Assembly: GCA_018114805.1 (NCBI GenBank)
Contig: CP073042.1
Span: 7,051,501-7,115,500 of the forward strand
Reading direction: 5' to 3'
DNA: 64,000 bases
Source: Candidatus Streptomyces philanthi
GTDB taxonomy: Bacteria; Actinomycetota; Actinomycetes; Streptomycetales; Streptomycetaceae
Below are positions 34,629-44,828 of this stretch, piece after piece (position 1 is the first letter of the stretch; each line of letters opens with the position of its first letter). A program made the position numbers and the translations under genes. Below the pieces are notes generated by a model. The model was not told where the DNA came from. It ran no database searches and saw nothing but the letters and a program-made list of their open reading frames with translations.

Positions 34629-35043
34629 ATGATCCTCGCCCTCGTGCTCGACTGCTCCGACCCGGACGCCCTCGCACCGTTCTGGGCGCAGTCGCTCGGC
34701 TACCACGTGGTCCGCGCCAACGCGCCCTACGTCGCCCTCGGCGATCCCCACGGCGTCGGCCCCGAGCTGCTGTTGCAGCGGGGTGCCCGAGCCCAAGCGC
34801 CGCAAGAACCGGATACACCTGGACCTGCGGGTGCCCCGGATGGAACCCGAACTGGCCCGACTGCGCGCGCTCGGCGCGCGAGCGGTGCGCGGCCCCTTCG
34901 ACGACGAGGGCTGGCTGACAACGGTTCTGCTGGACCCGCAGGGCAACGAGTTCTGCGTGCTGGAAGTACCGGCCGATGCGCGCCCCGCCGACCGGCGGCT
35001 CGGGGCGGCCGAAAGCCCCGCGCCGGACGGCCCGTCGAGCTAG
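34629..35043 (+). pseudogene. VOC-family (glyoxalase/bleomycin-resistance) protein, one frameshift
   Basis: The ATG at 34629 gives ILALVLDCSDPDALAPFWAQ, the usual start of this small family. One extra G in CGGGG near 34783 shifts the frame; the rest reads VPEPKRRKNRIHLDLRVPRM, then DPQGNEFCVLEVP with the metal-ligand Glu. Correcting gives 138 codons. Function is unknown. Its stop and that of the convergent DUF6328 gene share the palindromic CTAG. Confidence 0.75.
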
Positions 35044-35606
35044 CGGCGCTCCTTTGCCCAGTCCGGGTTGCGCCCGTTGCGGCGCATCCAGTACGCCGGC
35101 AGGAACCAGCAGCACGTGAACCAGACCAGCACGACGCCCACCAAACAGCCGGCCATGGTGTCGGTGACCACCACCCGCAGGATGAGCAGGAGCGCGGAGC
35201 CGATCGTGCACAGCAGCAGGATCAGGCCGATCAGCGTGCAGCGGGAGGCCCAGACCACGGTCTGTGTCTTGACGCCCCAGCCGGTGACGAAGCGGTGGAT
35301 GGAGACCGGGGCGATCAACGCGCCGGTGGTCGCGGCGCCGAGCAGCACGGTGACCACGTAGATGTTGCGGTTGGTGTCCGACAGGTCGTGGAAGCGCGGC
35401 GTGAAGGCGACCGAGAGCAGGAACGCCAGCAGGATCTGCACGCCCGTCTGCGCGACGCGCACCTCCTGCAGGAGTTCGACCCACCGCCGGTCCGCGCGCT
35501 CGTCCTGGCTCTCCTGCCGCCCGCCGCCTCCCGGTATTCGGTGTGGCCCGGGGCCGTGCTCGGCGTCGCCGGGCTCCCGGGCGGATGCTCCCTGGTTCAC
35601 GTCCAC
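35040..35606 (-). CDS. DUF6328 membrane protein
   Basis: A 188-residue protein starting at GTG 35606, which has GAGG eight bases upstream. After about 55 charged residues and the motif RADRRWVELLQEVRVAQTGV it has four membrane segments (VQILLAFLLSVAFTPRF, YVVTVLLGAATTGALIAPVS, LIGLILLLCTIGSALLLILR, MAGCLVGVVLVWFTCCWFLP). This matches actinobacterial DUF6328 of unknown function. Its start overlaps the phosphoketolase stop by ten bases, implying co-transcription. Confidence 0.85.
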   Translation of the reverse strand: MDVNQGASAREPGDAEHGPGPHRIPGGGGRQESQDERADRRWVELLQEVRVAQTGVQILLAFLLSVAFTPRFHDLSDTNRNIYVVTVLLGAATTGALIAPVSIHRFVTGWGVKTQTVVWASRCTLIGLILLLCTIGSALLLILRVVVTDTMAGCLVGVVLVWFTCCWFLPAYWMRRNGRNPDWAKERR

Positions 35607-37974
35607 GACCAGTTCCTCACCTCGGGCAGGTCCTCTCCGTGCTCCCTGATGTAGGCGTGGTGTTCGGCGCGCTTGTCGTTCATGCGCTGGCGCACCGCGA
35701 TGGCCGTCAGCGCCAGCCCGGGACGCGGTCGATGACATCCATGGCCAGCCGGTAGCGGTCCATGTCGTTGCGGACGACCATGTCGAACGGGGTGGTCGTG
35801 GTGCCCTCCTCCTTGTAGCCGCGGACGTGCAGGTTGTCGTGGCCGGCGCGGCGGTAGGTCATGCGGTGGATCAGCCACGGATAGCCGTGGTAGGCGAAGA
35901 TCACAGGTTTGTCGGTGGTGAACACGGCCTCGTAGCCGCTGTCCGGCAAGCCCGCTCGGGTGGTCGCCCGGCGGCAGCAGCCGCATCAGGTCCACGACAT
36001 TGACCACCCGCACCGCCAGCTTGGGCAGGTACGCCCGCAGCAGCGACGCCGCGGCCATCACCTCCATGGTCGGCACGTCACCGGCGGCGGCCAGTACGAC
36101 GTCCGGCTCCCGTCCGGTGTCGGTGCCCGCCCAGTCCCACACGCTGACGCCCCGGTGGACGTGGTGGACGGCGTCCTCGATGGGCAGCCAGTCGAACGAG
36201 GTTTGCTTGCCCGCCGCGACGATGTTGATCCGGTCCCGGGTGTCCAGCGTCTGCTGGGCCACCGCCAGCAACGAGTTGGTGTCCGGCGGCAGGTAGACCC
36301 GGATGGTGTGCGGGTCCTTGTTGACCATGTGGTCGATGAAGCCCGGGTCCTGGTGCGAGAAGCCGTTGTGGTCCTGCCGCCACACGTGCGAGGTCAGCAG
36401 GTAGTTGAGGGAGGCGATCGGCATCCGGCCAGGGCAGCTCGCGCGACACCTTCAGCCACTTGGCGTGCTGGTTGGCCATCGAGGTGACGATGTGGATGAA
36501 CGCCTCGTACGACGAGAAGAGGCCGTGCCGCCCGGTCAGCAGGTACCCCTCCAGCCACCCCTGGCAGTTGTGCTCCGAGAGCATCTCCAGGACCCGCCCG
36601 TCGCGGGCCAGGTTCTCGTCCACCGACAGGATCTCCTCCTGCCAGCCCTTCCCGCTGGCCTCGTACACGTCCTGGAGCCGGTTGGAGGCCGTCTCGTCCG
36701 GCCCGAAGACGCGGAAGTCCCGCCGATCGTCGGTGGCCCGCAGGACGTCCCGCAGCAGCGCGCCGAGGGCGCGGGTCGGCTCGTGGAGCGTGGTGCCGGG
36801 CTTGATGACCTCGACGGCGTAGCGGTGGATGTCGCGCAGCGGCAGCGAGCGCAGCAGCCGGCCGCCGTTGGCGTGCGGGTTGGAGCCCAGCCGCCGGTCG
36901 CCGCCGGGCACATGGCCCAGCACCTCGGGGCGCGGCCGGCCGTGCTCGTCGAAGAGTTCCTCGGGGCGGTACGAGCGCAGCCACGCTTCCAACTGCGCCA
37001 GGCCTTCGGGATGTTCGCGCAGCCCGGACAGCGGGACCTGGTGGGAGCGTCACGTGTTCTCGACCGGCTGCCCGTCCACCTCCCTGGGGCCCGTCCAACC
37101 CTTGGGCGTGCGCAGCACGATCATCGGCCAGCGGGGCCGGGTGGCGGCGGCCGAGCCGCGTGACCTGGCCTCGTGCTGGTAGGTGGCGATGCGGTCCAGG
37201 GCGGTGTCGAGCGCGGCGGCGAGTCGCTGGTGTACCTCCAGCGGCTCGTCCCCGCTGACGTGGAGCGGGTCGTGTCCGTAGCCGCGCAGGAGGTCGTCGA
37301 GTTCCCGCTCGGGCATTCTGGCCAGCACCGTCGGCTTGGCGATCTTGTAGCCGTTGAGGTGCAGGATGGGCAGGACTGCGCCGTCGTGCACCGGGTCGAG
37401 GAACTTGTTCCCGTGCCAGCCGGTGGCCAGCGGGCCGGTCTCCGCCTCGCCGTCACCGACGATGGCCGCGACCAGCAGCTCGGGGTTGTCGAACGCGGCG
37501 CCGTAGGCGTGGCTGAGCGAATAGCCCAGTTCGCCGCCCTCGTGGATCGAGCCGGGTGTCTCGGGCGCCACGTGGCTGGGCACCCCGCCGGGGAAGGAGA
37601 ACTGCCGGAACAGGCGGGCCATGCCCGTCCCGTCGCGCGGCACGTCCCGGTAGACCTCCGAGTAACTGCCGTCCAGCCAGCAGCAGGCCACCGTGTCCGG
37701 GCCGCCGTGTCCGGGGCCCGTGATGTGGATGGCGTTCAGGTCCCGGGCGGAGATGACGCGGTTCAGGTGCGCGTGGACGAGGTTGAGCCCCGGGCTCGTA
37801 CCCCAGTGGCCGAGCAGCCGCGGCTTGATGTGCTCCGGGCTCAGCGGCTCGGTGAGGAGCGGGTTGGCCAGCAGGTAGATCTGGCCGACGGCCAGGTAGT
37901 TGGCGGCCCGCCAGTACCGGTCCACCGTGGCGAGGTCGCGATCGGACAACGGATAGGGGAGGGGCTGTGGCCAT
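35597..37974 (-). pseudogene. xfp: Xylulose-5-phosphate/fructose-6-phosphate phosphoketolase; frameshifts and an in-frame TGA
   Basis: A thiamine-diphosphate enzyme that splits xylulose 5-phosphate or fructose 6-phosphate to acetyl phosphate. Family blocks run in order: YWRAANYLAVGQIYLLANPL, LGHWGTSPGLNLVHAHLNR, ITGPGHGGPDTVA, FPGGVPSHVAPETPGSIHEG, the ThDP site IVGDGEAETGPLATGWHGNK, then HQDPGFIDH and VIFAYHGYPWLIHRMTYRR. A TGA at 37050-37052 replaces the Trp expected in WRSHQVPL. Frameshifts lie near 36425, 35955 and 35722, and one near 37950 separates the likely ATG (37974) from the body. All catalytic regions remain. Fermentative acetate production or carbon shunting is the likely role. 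Confidence 0.85.
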
Positions 37975-38363
37975 GCAGCGGGTCTTTCTCGTCCGGGGAC
38001 GTCGACGGTCTCCGACTACCCAGCCTGGCTCCGGTATGCCGACCGCGCGAGCCAGATCCCCGCCGGCGACAGGCGCCGGCACACGATCGGTGGGCTGCTG
38101 ACCAGCGAGGGAGGGCAGGTCGGTTACGTAGGGTGGGTGATGGGCCGCGCTCCGGAACGGGCCGCCCCATCCGGCGGTTGCCGGCCGGGCGCGGCGGGTT
38201 CGCGGTCGGGCGGGGGAGGCGGGGCTGAGGGGCGCGTTTGCGGGGTACCCGCAGGGCCTGCATGGTCGAACGACGGGGCCACGGCCCGCGCGCCGCGCCG
38301 GGGGCTCGCGCGGCGCGGGGAGACGGCGTGTGGCCCCCGCACCGCGAGCCAAGGAGGCACCGC

Positions 38364-39758
38364 ATGCCCATCGCCACCGTGAACCCGGCGACCGGCGAGA
38401 CCCTGATGAGCTTCGACGCACTGAGCCAGGAGGCGGTGCGCGAACGGCTCGACCGGGCCGAGGCCGCCTTCGCCGACTACCGTGCGACGAGCTTCGCGCA
38501 CCGCGCCGAGCTGCTGAACCGGGCCGCCGACCTGCTGGAGGCCGACCAGGAGGTGATCGCGCGCACCGTCACCACCGAGATGGGCAAGCCGCTGGGCGCC
38601 GCCCGGGCCGAGGCCGTCAAGTGCGTGAAGGCGATGCGCTGGTACGCCCGGCACGCCGAGCACCTGCTCGCCGACGAGCAGCCGGCGCCCGACGACGTCG
38701 CGGACTCCGGCGCGGTCCGCGCCTTCGTGCGCTACCGGCCGATCGGCCCGGTGCTGGCCGTCATGCCGTGGAACTTCGGAACTTCCCGATCTGGCAGGTG
38801 GTGCGGTTCGCCGCGCCCGCCCTGATGGCCGGCAACGTGGGCCTGCTCAAGCACGCGTCGAACGTCCCGCAGATCGCCCTTTACCTGGAGGAGCTGTTCC
38901 GCAAGGCGGGGTTCCCCGCGGGGGCGTTCCAGACGCTGCTGGTGGGCTCGGGCGCCATCGAGGGCATCCTGCGCGACCCACGGGTGGCGGCGACCCTGAC
39001 CGGCAGCGAGCCCGCCGGGCGGTCGGTGGCCGCGATCGCCGGCGACGAGATCAAGAAGATCGTCCTGGAGCTGGGCGGCAGCGACCCGTACCTGGTACCG
39101 CCGTCGGCCGACGTGGAGACGCGCGGCGCGCACGGCCGTCACCGTGCGGACCCAGAACGCGGGCCAGTCCTGCATCGCGGCCAAGCGGTCATCGTGCACG
39201 AGGAGGTCTACGACGCGTTCACCGACGCGTTCGTGGCGGGCATGCGGGCGCTGCGCGTGGGGGACCCGACCGACAAGGCCACCGACGTCGGCCCGTTGTC
39301 CAGCGAGGCGGGCCGCGCCGACCTGGAGGAGCTGGTCGACGACGCGCTGCGGCACGGGGCGAACGCCCTGTGCGGCGCCCGCCGCCCGCCGGACCAGCCG
39401 GTTCTACGAACCGACCGTGCTCAGCCACCTCAGCGCCGACATGCGCATCCGGGAGGAGGCGTTCGGGCCGGTCGCGTCCCTGTACCGGGTGGCCGACTTG
39501 GACGAGGCGATCGCCCTCGCCAACGACACCTCCTTCGGGCTCAGCTCCAACGCGTGGACGCGCGACGAGGCCGAGCAGGAGCGGCTTATCCGCGACCTGG
39601 CTGCCGGCGGCGTCTTCTTCAACGGCATGACCGCCTCCCACCCGGCGCTCCCCTTCGGCGGCGTCAAGCGCTCCGGTTACGGGCGCGAGCTGGCCGGCTA
39701 CGGCATCCGCGAGTTCTGCCACGTCACGACCGTCTGGTACGGACCGCCGAACGGGTGA
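38364..39758 (+). pseudogene. NADP-dependent succinate-semialdehyde dehydrogenase-like enzyme, several frameshifts
   Basis: The ATG at 38364 follows AAGGAGG. The start MPIATVNPATGETLMSFDAL and FADYRATSFAHRAELLNRAA fit the short (about 460-residue) aldehyde-dehydrogenase branch. Frames change near 38780 (after MPWNF), 39120, 39183 and 39405. Key parts survive: the NAD(P) site TLTGSEPAGRSVAAIAG, ELGGSDPYLV, catalytic Cys in NAGQSCIAAKR, and EEAFGPVASLYRV. The total is exactly 465 codons, so the shifts cancel. It probably oxidises succinate semialdehyde or a related aldehyde. Confidence 0.82.
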
Positions 39759-39760
39759 GC

Positions 39761-39787
39761 CGCCCGGGCGCGCGCCGCGCCCGGGCG
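39761..39787. terminator. Bidirectional 12-bp hairpin between convergent genes
   Basis: CGCCCGGGCGCG (39761-39772) pairs perfectly with CGCGCCCGGGCG (39776-39787) around a 3-nt loop, in the gap between the dehydrogenase and decarboxylase stops. Confidence 0.8.
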
Positions 39788-39794
39788 CACCCGG

Positions 39795-41273
39795 TCAGTC
39801 CGCTCGGGCCGCGCGCACCAGCACCCGCACCGTGCACAGCCGCTCGTCCGCCGCGTCCGGGACGCGCATCCGCGCCTCCACTCCGGTGTGCAGGTAGCGC
39901 AGCACCGGCTCGGTGAGCCGCTCGCCCGGCAGCGCGGCCGGGATGCCCGGCGGGTAGGGCGTGAGCATCTCCGCCGCGATCCGCCCGGCCGCCGCGGACG
40001 GCGGCACGTCCTCGGTGGTGCCGAAGTACGCGTCGCGCGGCAGGCACACCTGCTCCAGCCGCAACTCGCGCGGCGTGGGCACGGCCACCCCCGGCGCGTC
40101 CCGCAACTCGTCCGCGTGCGCCACCAGGTCGCGCAGCGCCGCTAACAGCGGCCGTGTCGTCTCGGCCGAGTCGGCGTGGGTGAGCTGCGTGCTGATCCGC
40201 CGGTGGTCGACGAGGTGCACGTCGATCCGGTGGTGCTCCCGCAGCCACCGCGCCGCCCGGTAGCCGGCGGTGCCCGTCTCCGCCAGGTCGATCACCACCG
40301 GCAGCGGGTCGAGGTCCGCGGCGCGCCCGGGCCCGACGAGGTCGGTGCGGTCGGCCACGTGCAGCCCCGGCAGCGTCTCGATCTCGGCCCGCACCTCCCG
40401 GGCCCGGTCGAGCGCGTCGCCGATGAGCTGCTTGCCGTGCTCGACCATCTGCCGGCGTCAGCCGTCCAGGCCCGTGTAGATCAGCACGGACGGGCTTGTG
40501 GTGCCCAGCAGGTCGGCCCGGGAGGCGAGCACCGCCGGGTCGATCAGGTCCCCGCCGAGGTGGAAGACCGACCCCTGTTCGAGGCCGCTGCCCATCTTGT
40601 GGATGCTGGTCACGCACACGTCAGCGCCGGCGTCCATCGCCCAGGTCGGCAGGTCGGGGTGGAAGGGCAGGTGAGCGCCCCACGCCTCGTCCACGATCAG
40701 CGGCCGGCCGCGCCGGTGGCACACCTCGGCGATGCCGGCCAGGTCCGCGCACGCGCCGTACGGGGTGGGGCTGGTGACCAGCGCGCCGCGGGCCTCGGGG
40801 TGGGCGGCGAACGCGGCCTCGAACGCCCGCTGGGAGGGCGGGTGTGCCAGCCGGCGTTCCGCGTCCCACTGCGGCTCCACCCACACCGGGCTCACGCCGG
40901 AGAGGATCAGCCCCGCGACGACGGACTTGTGTGCGTCCCGGCCGATCAGCAGCTTCTCCTGCGGACCGGCCACCGACAGCATGGCCGCCTTAACCGACAG
41001 CGAGCTGCCGCAGGTGGAGAAGAACGTGAGCCGCGCGTGCACCGCCTCGGCCATCAGCTCCTCGGCCTGCACCAGCACCTGCCGCGACTCCTGGTGGTCG
41101 TCGAGGCCGCCGATGGCCAGCACGTCCGCGGCGAAGGCCGCGTCCCCCAGCACGGCCCGCACCCGGGGATCGGCGCCCCGCGCCTGTTTGTGGCCGGGTG
41201 GTGTGTACGAGAGTTGCCCGTCGGACTGGTATCGGCTGAGGGCCCGCAGGATCGGCGCTTGGCTTTGGTCCAT
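39795..41273 (-). pseudogene. Orn/Lys/Arg decarboxylase-family PLP enzyme with an in-frame TGA
   Basis: The ATG at 41273 gives MDQSQAPILRALSRYQSDGQ, the usual start of the bacterial group. Blocks are YTPPGHKQARGADPRV, FFSTCGSSLSVKAAMLSVAG, PTPYGACADLAGIAEVCH, IVDEAWGAHLPFHP and the PLP lysine in TSIHKMGSGLEQG. A TGA at 40458-40460 interrupts LDG-stop-RRQMVEHGKQLI, where relatives have Trp. The reading frame is otherwise unbroken to 39795, 493 codons. The enzyme would decarboxylate ornithine, lysine or arginine to a polyamine precursor. Confidence 0.85.
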
Positions 41274-42010
41274 GTGCCACGGGTTCGCCGCGGTCCTGTG
41301 GCCTATCACCGAGGTAGCCCGATCGTGGGCCGGTCGCGGTTCCGGGGCCTGTACGTGATCTCCGTGGCGTGATCTCCGCGCCCGTCGGACCCCAGGGGTG
41401 AACGGGCGTCATCCGTCCACTAAGGTGCGCCGCCCGCCCCGCGCGGGGTCACCGTGGGGCGGCGCGGGTCAGGAGGCGGTGAGGGCCGCTGGTTGTCGTG
41501 CCAACGAACTCCGCAAAGTGTGCATTCGCGACAGGCACCATTCGGCCGATCTTCCCGTCGTAACCGTCCGCTATCCGGGCACGGGCCGTAACCACCCCGT
41601 GTCGGGGCGCCCATTGGTTTCGACCATCGGTGCCGCAGGTCATCCCGGGGAGCTCAACTGGCCAGGCCGGGCGGCCCTCGCGCGGCGGCGCGTTCCGGTG
41701 CGCGGAGAGCGTCGGTCATGGAACGGCAATGGCTGACGAAATCCGGAACGCTACCTTTCCGTACGCCCACGCGCTGCAACCGTCATGCCGCACTATGTGG
41801 TGGGCGGCCGACAGGGCGTGACTCCCGGTCAGCTCATGACATGTTCACGACCGTTGCTCGCGGTGCTCCAGGCGGCGTGCGTTCGGGGAAGGGGAGCCCC
41901 GGCCGCGTGCCCTCCACATTCCGCTGTCCATCGCCTCGCGCCGCCGTGGTGCGCGACTGTTGACGAGTCGGCGCCCCCACCGGCGTCGACCATCCCTGGG
42001 GGATGTCTCC
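41274..42010. other. 737-bp intergenic region upstream of the exopolysaccharide locus
   Basis: No gene is well supported. A 64-codon minus-strand frame at 41449-41643 has no family resemblance and mixed third positions. GC content is lower at about 41500-41640 and 41720-41870, so at least two promoter zones are plausible: one for the decarboxylase (minus) and one for the deacetylase-like gene (plus). Confidence 0.5.
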
Positions 42011-44182
42011 ATGGGTCATGTGACCCGGCTGACCGTTGCGTGTGCAACGGCGGCCCTCATCGCCGTCGGCCTGCCGACGTCCGGCGCCGGTGCCGCCGAG
42101 GCGCCGAGGATCGACCTGCGGGTCCTGGTCGTCGACGACGGCGGGCCCGCGACCGCCGCGATCGCGGCCCAACTCGACAGCGCGGGCACCCCGCGCACCA
42201 CCGTCGCACTGGGCGACACCGGACGGCCGCGCATCGACGCGGCCTTCCTCAGCGACACCGTGGACGGCCGCCCCCGCGCCAAGTACCAGGCGGTCGTGCT
42301 GCCCAACGACAACCCCTTCGGCGCCGACTCCGCGGAGATGGCCGCGATCACCGCGTACGAGAAGCGCTTCGGCATCCGACAGGTGGAGGCCTACACCTAC
42401 GCGCGCCCCGAGGTCGGGCTCAACTACGCGCAGGACCCGGGCTACATCGGGCCGTTGGACGGGCGCACCGCGCAGGTCACCGCCGCCGGGGCGGCCGGCC
42501 CGTTCGGCTACCTCGACGGCGCCGTGCCCTCCGAGGACAACGACCCGGGCGTCACCGAGAGCTACGGCTTCCTGGCCGTACCGCTCGCCCAGCCGCCAGG
42601 CGACGGGAAGTTCACCAGCTACGTCGACGCGCCGCTCGCGGGCACCACCGCCAGGGGGTCGCTGGTCGGCGAGTACGCCCACGACGGGCGCCGCGAACTG
42701 GTGGTCACCTTCGTCTACAACCAGCACCAGCGGCAGTACCGGCTGCTGGCCCGGGGCATCGTGGAGTGGCTGACCCAGGGCATCCACCTCGGCGCCGACC
42801 GGAACTACCTCGCCGTGCACGTGGACGACATCCTCGGCGCGGACGACCGGTGGGACAGCGAACTCAACTGCACGCCCGGCGACGTGGACTGCGGCTCGGC
42901 GGGCGACGGCGCCGAACCGGACCCGATCCGCATGACCGCCGGCGACGCTGAGTACGCGCGGACCTGGTCGGCCGCGCGCGGCTTCACCCTCGACATGGCG
43001 TACAACGCCGGCGGCAGCGAGGCGCACCGGGAGGCCAACGGCGGCGAGGACCCGCTGGCTGACCAGTTCCTCGCCGACCAACACGCCTACCGCTGGGTCA
43101 ACCACACCTACAACCACCTCTTCCTCGGCTGCGTGCAGGACGCCAGCGTCGTGCCGTGGAAGTGCGCCACCGACCTCCTCGGCCGCACCCGGTGGACCAG
43201 CGGCTTCACCATCTCCCAGCAGATCGAGGACAACCTCGACTGGGCCGGCCGGCAGGGCCTGGCCGTGGACCGGAGCGAACTCGTCACGGGCGAGCACTCC
43301 GGTCTCCCGAGCCGCCCGCAGCAGCCGACCGACAACCCCGCACTGGCCCCCGCGCTGCGCGACAGCGACGTGGCCTGGATCGGCAGCGACTCCTCCCGCG
43401 AGTCCGCGCAGCGTGTGGCCGGCCCGGCGCTGACCGTGCCCCGCTACCCGATGAACGTCTTCTACAACGCGGGCCGCGCCGCCGAGCAGGTGGACGAGTA
43501 CAACTGGATCTACGCGCGCAAGGCCGACGGCGGTAGCGGGACCTGTGAGACCGCGCCCAACACCACCTACCTGCCCGAGGCCCTCGACCCGGAGACCGGC
43601 TACGCCTCGTACATCGTGCCCCTGGAGGCCAACATCGGCCTCGCGCACGTCACCAACAACGACCCGCGACCGCACTTCATCCACCAGTCCAACCTGGCCG
43701 AGGACCGCATCGCCTACCCGGTGCTCGACCGGATACTGCGCGACTACGCCGCGCTCTTCGCCGACAACACGCCGCTGGTCAACTCCCGGATGCGCGACGT
43801 CGGAACGCAGCTGCGCCAGCGCGCCGCCTGGCGGAGCGCGCTCAACTCCGGCAAGGCCAGCGCCTACCGGATCGGCGACACCGTCACCGTCACCACCCCC
43901 GCCGGCACCGACGTCGCCGCCACCCTGCCCGCCGGCAGCGAGCAGCGCACGGAGGAGGGGAGCCTCCCGTTCGGCTCGCCATACGCGGGGCTGCGCTCCG
44001 GCTGGGCCGCGCCCGGCGAGGACGCGACCGAGATCGAGCTGACGCTGACCGACGCCGGCACGCCGACCGACCCGCCACAGCCCGACCCCGCCGACTCACC
44101 CGCGACCCAGGCCAAGCGGCTCCCGGTGCCCGACGGAACCCGCGACCCGGTACCGTACGGGCCCGGCGACACCAGGTTCTAG
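42011..44182 (+). CDS. Secreted polysaccharide deacetylase-like protein, PelA-deacetylase type
   Basis: A 723-residue protein starting at ATG 42011 with a signal peptide (LTVACATAALIAVGLPTSGA). An N-terminal region of about 250 residues (VLVVDDGGPATAAIAAQLDS) has a Rossmann-like look. The deacetylase part follows with the metal-Asp motif VHVDDIL (His270, Asp272, Asp273), then NHTYNH with His365 and His369 (HxxxH), and VTGEHSGLPS. These positions match carbohydrate-esterase-4-like motifs. The domain order and the genes that follow point to the deacetylase half of PelA, which removes acetyl from GalNAc/GlcNAc polymers. It lacks a GH114 hydrolase half, which is a separate gene at 51484. The gene is intact and followed by a hairpin. 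Confidence 0.75.
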   Translation: MGHVTRLTVACATAALIAVGLPTSGAGAAEAPRIDLRVLVVDDGGPATAAIAAQLDSAGTPRTTVALGDTGRPRIDAAFLSDTVDGRPRAKYQAVVLPNDNPFGADSAEMAAITAYEKRFGIRQVEAYTYARPEVGLNYAQDPGYIGPLDGRTAQVTAAGAAGPFGYLDGAVPSEDNDPGVTESYGFLAVPLAQPPGDGKFTSYVDAPLAGTTARGSLVGEYAHDGRRELVVTFVYNQHQRQYRLLARGIVEWLTQGIHLGADRNYLAVHVDDILGADDRWDSELNCTPGDVDCGSAGDGAEPDPIRMTAGDAEYARTWSAARGFTLDMAYNAGGSEAHREANGGEDPLADQFLADQHAYRWVNHTYNHLFLGCVQDASVVPWKCATDLLGRTRWTSGFTISQQIEDNLDWAGRQGLAVDRSELVTGEHSGLPSRPQQPTDNPALAPALRDSDVAWIGSDSSRESAQRVAGPALTVPRYPMNVFYNAGRAAEQVDEYNWIYARKADGGSGTCETAPNTTYLPEALDPETGYASYIVPLEANIGLAHVTNNDPRPHFIHQSNLAEDRIAYPVLDRILRDYAALFADNTPLVNSRMRDVGTQLRQRAAWRSALNSGKASAYRIGDTVTVTTPAGTDVAATLPAGSEQRTEEGSLPFGSPYAGLRSGWAAPGEDATEIELTLTDAGTPTDPPQPDPADSPATQAKRLPVPDGTRDPVPYGPGDTRF

Positions 44183-44828
44183 CACCGACCAGCGTTCCGG
44201 TACCGACCGTCGCGGGCGGCGCCGGCCGCCCCGCCCGCGACGAGCCCAGCGCCCCGCACACCGGCCCCACCCCGGCGGGCCGCCCCACCGGCCGCCACCC
44301 GCGGCGCCCGCCCGACCCCACCCCGGTTCCCACCCGGGCCAGGCACCCGGCGCCGTCCCCGCCTCACCCCGTACCACCCGCGAGACCCGACCCACCCACG
44401 GGTCCACACCGCCCAGCCCACACCGGCGGTACCGCGCGCACCGGCCCGGCCCAGCCGACGGGCCTGTGCCACCCCGCCGGCGCCAGCACCACGCCCCCAC
44501 CCGGGACGGGCCCGACCAGCGCGGCGACAGCTGTCCGGCGGGCCCGGCACCACCGGACGCGACCCGGCCACGGGCGCACGCCCACCGCACGACGCACCGC
44601 CAACCGGCCCCACCCGGACCACCGCCACGGGCCGGCCACCGGCACGCCACCCGCCCGCCGCACGCCAGCCCCACCACACCAGGCGACCCCAACCCGCCGC
44701 ACCCGCCCCATCCGTACCGCCGCCTTCGCCGGCTCGCCGACGCGCCCACCGCACCCGGCCCCGCCCACTGGGCGCCGAAGGCGTGTCAGGAGAGACCACG
44801 CACCGTCCCCACGGGAGTAAGAACTGCC
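44183..44828. other. 646-bp C-rich, strand-asymmetric intergenic region
   Basis: After the hairpin, about 44245-44760 is extremely rich in C and poor in G on the plus strand, made of CCCACC/CCGCC-type words. No frame looks coding. The minus strand could form G-rich structures. A promoter or leader for the glycosyltransferase operon would lie at its right end, where GGGAGTAAG precedes ATG 44829. Confidence 0.55.
44208..44242 (+). terminator. 12-bp hairpin after the deacetylase-like gene
   Basis: CGTCGCGGGCGG (44208-44219) pairs with CCGCCCGCGACG (44231-44242) across an 11-nt loop, 25 bp past the stop. Confidence 0.7.

Noticed and set aside
6975..40460. TGA or TAG reassignment, or selenocysteine insertion, at the premature stops
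   Set aside because: Many other genes end normally with TGA and TAG. No selenocysteine insertion element or Cys-position context is present, and the sites match Trp, Gln, Tyr or Glu. Error or mutation is simpler.
41449..41643. 64-codon minus-strand frame in the gap before the exopolysaccharide locus
   Set aside because: No family resemblance, mixed third-position composition and no ribosome site; better seen as promoter-bearing intergenic DNA.
41834..43684. 616-codon minus-strand frame
   Set aside because: Antisense to the deacetylase-like gene, whose signal peptide and metal motifs support the plus strand.
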